From: Vibrio brasiliensis LMG 20546
GTDB lineage: Bacteria; Pseudomonadota; Gammaproteobacteria; Enterobacterales; Vibrionaceae
Assembly: GCF_000189255.1 (NCBI RefSeq)
Contig: NZ_AEVS01000088.1
Coordinates: 1-64,000, forward strand
Length of the DNA stretch: 64,000 nucleotides
Reading direction: 5' to 3'
A program made the position numbers and the translations under genes. Of this stretch, positions 61,808 to 64,000 are shown piece after piece. Under the pieces are notes generated by a model. That model was given only the letters and a program-made list of their open reading frames with translations. It made no database searches and was not told the DNA's origin. The first letter of the stretch is position 1, and the number at the start of each line of letters is the position of its first letter.

Positions 61808-62206
61808 TTAGTTTTTTAGTGCTTTTTTCAGGTTTCTGCCTTTGATTTGCAGCATTTCCAAAGTTTTGGCGTTGTATTCGACTTTAATAATATTGTTATT
61901 GTGGTTCAGTTTGAGCTCATAGATCCAAATATCGTCGTCTTCTTCTAGTTCGACATGAATAATACGTCCGTGTAAGTCACGTTCTACGGCAGCATACATC
62001 TCAGAGAACGGGCGAATATCACCGTTCTTCACCGCGTCATAGACTTCGTCCTGGTCTTCTTCAAACTCAATTCTAGCACCAGGTTTGTGTACGTCCTGCA
62101 CCAGTGCATGGCCATCCTGATGGTCGTGTTTTTTTGCCAAAGTCGGAAATGAGAGCAACACACAGGCAAGAAGCGCTGTGGTCGTAACTATCGGACGTTT
62201 AAACAT
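61808..62206 (-). CDS. PepSY domain periplasmic protein
   Basis: A 132-residue exported protein. A signal peptide (MFKRPIVTTTALLACVLLSFPTLA) is followed by a histidine-rich patch (KKHDHQDGH) and a PepSY-like domain (DEVYDAVKNGDIRPFSEMYAAVERDLHGRIIHVELEE, then WIYELKLN). PepSY proteins often bind cations or modulate proteases and sensors. As the first gene of a two-component operon it may tune the kinase; that is an inference. The ATG at 62206 (AAGG upstream) is chosen over two in-frame upstream starts. Confidence 0.85.
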   Translation of the reverse strand: MFKRPIVTTTALLACVLLSFPTLAKKHDHQDGHALVQDVHKPGARIEFEEDQDEVYDAVKNGDIRPFSEMYAAVERDLHGRIIHVELEEDDDIWIYELKLNHNNNIIKVEYNAKTLEMLQIKGRNLKKALKN

Positions 62207-62275
62207 AATCATACCTTGTCGCATTTTCTGTTACCCAGTATACGTTGTTGTTTCTGAACACCAAGTGAATGACAT

Positions 62276-64000
62276 TTAGTTAGTTAACTCATCAGCAAAA
62301 ATCTTGTCGCGCATCTTCCAGAAGCGACCAGATTTTCGGGCAATCACAAATTGAGGTGGACGGAATCTGTGTTGATTGTTGACCACCTTGGTTGGTGAAG
62401 ACTCTTCAAACGGACGATGTTTATCGGCTAAGTGAGGGCGGACAAACTGATCCAAAAAGCGCTGCTTCTGGTTTTTGGTTGTTAAAGACCAGAACTCACT
62501 GACCTGAGCCTGATTATCACCAATATAAGCGACTTTAAGGCTACTCTTGCCTTTATCGTCTTTATGAACCGTCAGCGCCATCTCACGACACTCAAAGACC
62601 AGCGCATCTTTTAGGTTTAACGCCTCTTTAAGCTTCTTATCCGGGTCGACCAGCGTGGCGTCGCATTCATGACATATTCGCGCTGCAATATCATTGTCGG
62701 CACCACATTCACCACAGTACTTCGCTCTGAATCGATAATTGCAGTGCTCGCGTTCGCCAGTTTCATCATCTTCGAAATAGCCCTGACATTTACGACCAAA
62801 GTGTTCGATCAGAAAGCCATTGTTATCGAGCTTGCCCCAGAAGTTGTTATTAAACCCGCAGGCAGGGCAAGGGATGGTAATAATCTCGCTATCTGAATCT
62901 GGCTTTGCATCGCCCACTTCTGGTTGATAGAGATCGTAACTGTTGCCGGCATAATCGAGCACTAAACACTCTGCTTTGCCCGGAGATAAACGTAAGCCCC
63001 GGCCAACTATCTGCTGATAGAGACTGATTGACTCCGTTGGACGCAAGATGGCAATCAGATCAACGTGTGGCGCATCGAATCCGGTTGTAAGGACAGACAC
63101 GTTAACCAGGTATTTTATTTTACGTTGTTTAAAGTCACTAATGATGGCATCGCGCTCAGGAGTGGGTGTGTCACCAATAACGATTGCCACCTGACCTTGA
63201 GGAAGCAGGCCGAAAATCTCCTGGGCGTGACGAACGGTTGCGGCGAAAATCATAATGCCTTGCTTATCCTGCGACATTTGGATGATCTGCTCGACGATTT
63301 GCGGTGTCGCGCGCTTGGCTTTGTCGATGACCATATCCATCTCAGCCTCTTTGTAACGCCCCGTGCTAGCGGGTTTTAGCTGAGAGAAGTCATAGCTGAG
63401 TACCGGCGCATCCATCATTCTCGCAGGTGTGAGGAATTTTTCGTCGAGTAAATAGCGAATAGGCAGTTCGAAGATGCAATCGCGGAAAAAGCGCGGCTCT
63501 TCGCTACGTACCAGGCCGCGTGAATGATATTGATAGATCCAGCCCATGCCGAGACGATAAGGCGTTGCGGTCAGACCTAACACCTTGATGCCTGGGTTCT
63601 TGTCACGCAGATGGCCGATCACTTTCTGGTAGCTGGTGTTTTTATCATCAGGAACGCGGTGGCACTCATCGATAACCAGTAGTGAAAACTGGTTGCTAAA
63701 CTGATCCAAATTACGCACGACAGACTGAACAGAAGCAAACACCACTTGTTGGTCGGTCTCTTTACGACCTAAACCGGCGGAATAGATTGAGCCTTTTAAA
63801 CCGTAGCCTTCGTACTTTTCATGGTTTTGTTCTACCAGCTCTTTAACGTGAGCAAGTACCAGAACACGGCCTTTAGCCAATCTTGCTAGCTCAGCAATAA
63901 CGAGGCTTTTTCCAGCTCCGGTTGGCAGAACTAAAACTGCGGGCGTAGAGTGTTGACGGAAGTGGTGAATAACGGCTTTTACCGAATCAGCCTGATAGGG
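62276..64000 (-). CDS. radD: RadD (YejH) DNA helicase-like ATPase, 5' end outside the window
   Basis: Superfamily 2 helicase-like DNA repair protein. The reading frame stays open to the right edge, so the start is beyond 64000. The plus-strand complement at 63890-64000 encodes the Walker A region (LPTGAGKSLV) upstream of the first ATG. Motif II is DECH (VIDECHRV), motif III LTATPYR, motif V VLTTGFDAPHVD and motif VI QIVGRGLR. A C-terminal zinc-binding array follows (CPACGF, CQGYF, CGECGADNDIAARICHEC). RadD acts with RecA and SSB in double-strand-break and crossover repair. Confidence 0.92.
   Translation of the reverse strand, partial: PYQADSVKAVIHHFRQHSTPAVLVLPTGAGKSLVIAELARLAKGRVLVLAHVKELVEQNHEKYEGYGLKGSIYSAGLGRKETDQQVVFASVQSVVRNLDQFSNQFSLLVIDECHRVPDDKNTSYQKVIGHLRDKNPGIKVLGLTATPYRLGMGWIYQYHSRGLVRSEEPRFFRDCIFELPIRYLLDEKFLTPARMMDAPVLSYDFSQLKPASTGRYKEAEMDMVIDKAKRATPQIVEQIIQMSQDKQGIMIFAATVRHAQEIFGLLPQGQVAIVIGDTPTPERDAIISDFKQRKIKYLVNVSVLTTGFDAPHVDLIAILRPTESISLYQQIVGRGLRLSPGKAECLVLDYAGNSYDLYQPEVGDAKPDSDSEIITIPCPACGFNNNFWGKLDNNGFLIEHFGRKCQGYFEDDETGEREHCNYRFRAKYCGECGADNDIAARICHECDATLVDPDKKLKEALNLKDALVFECREMALTVHKDDKGKSSLKVAYIGDNQAQVSEFWSLTTKNQKQRFLDQFVRPHLADKHRPFEESSPTKVVNNQHRFRPPQFVIARKSGRFWKMRDKIFADELTN

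Noticed and set aside
59805-62206. Naming the two-component system CarRS/VprAB
   Set aside because: The resemblance is only to the general PhoPQ group; no residue or neighbour seen here singles out that pair.

Overview
The window looks like a Vibrio (Vibrionaceae) primary chromosome. Evidence: VCR-like integron attC sites, Vibrio-style gene neighbourhoods (bL25/rplY, radD, a PhoPQ-like pair with a PepSY protein), a moderate GC content of roughly 42-46% judged by eye, and many homologues of typical vibrio genes. No integrase, tRNA, rRNA or CRISPR array was recognised.

Layout. (1) 0.1-11.2 kb is a signalling island: a methyl-accepting chemotaxis protein; an OmpR-type regulator, an HPt protein and a hybrid kinase (a Tor-like phosphorelay in which two genes are split by one-base frameshifts in T-runs); a BvgS/EvgS/VieS-like giant hybrid kinase; a receiver-EAL c-di-GMP phosphodiesterase; and a NarL/EvgA-type regulator. 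(2) 11.6-15.3 kb holds small metabolic and acetyltransferase genes and an MFS transporter. (3) 15.7-19.7 kb is a probable sulfur amino acid locus: YheO/DauR-like regulator, RidA, TcyP-like cystine symporter and a CoA-disulfide-reductase-like flavoprotein. (4) 19.8-25.6 kb is mixed: GNATs, a PD-(D/E)XK-like protein, a double T-fold QueD-like protein, SelO and a lipoprotein. (5) 25.6-34 kb has the folate-independent methionine synthase pair mesD-mesX, a TauE/SafE exporter, a LysR/SnoaL pair, a DEAD-box helicase, a VF530 protein and a REP-associated tyrosine transposase (RAYT). GGGACAGACAC-type repeats are scattered through its intergenic gaps and appear again near 59.5 kb. (6) 34.2-47.3 kb is a complete C-P lyase system: phnFGHIJKLMNP, a hexapeptide acetyltransferase, transporter phnCDEE and a PhnO-like acetyltransferase.

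(7) 47.6-56.3 kb is an accessory region: a DUF3644/HEPN-like gene followed by a small integron cassette array without an integrase (a CALIN). Its cassettes encode coiled-coil or membrane proteins and an HEPN-motif protein. Two consecutive attC sites are each split at the same point by an IS1111-group (IS110 family) element. The 3' non-coding segment of both elements carries short conserved motifs that mirror the IS-attC junctions. They are good candidates for the guide segments of a bridge/seek RNA, and this is the most interesting part of the window. (8) 56.7-64 kb returns to core chromosome: rplY, a glycosyltransferase, a DedA-LssY fusion, a PepSY/response regulator/kinase operon, and radD running off the right edge.

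All functional calls come from reading motifs, lengths and gene context; no database search was possible.
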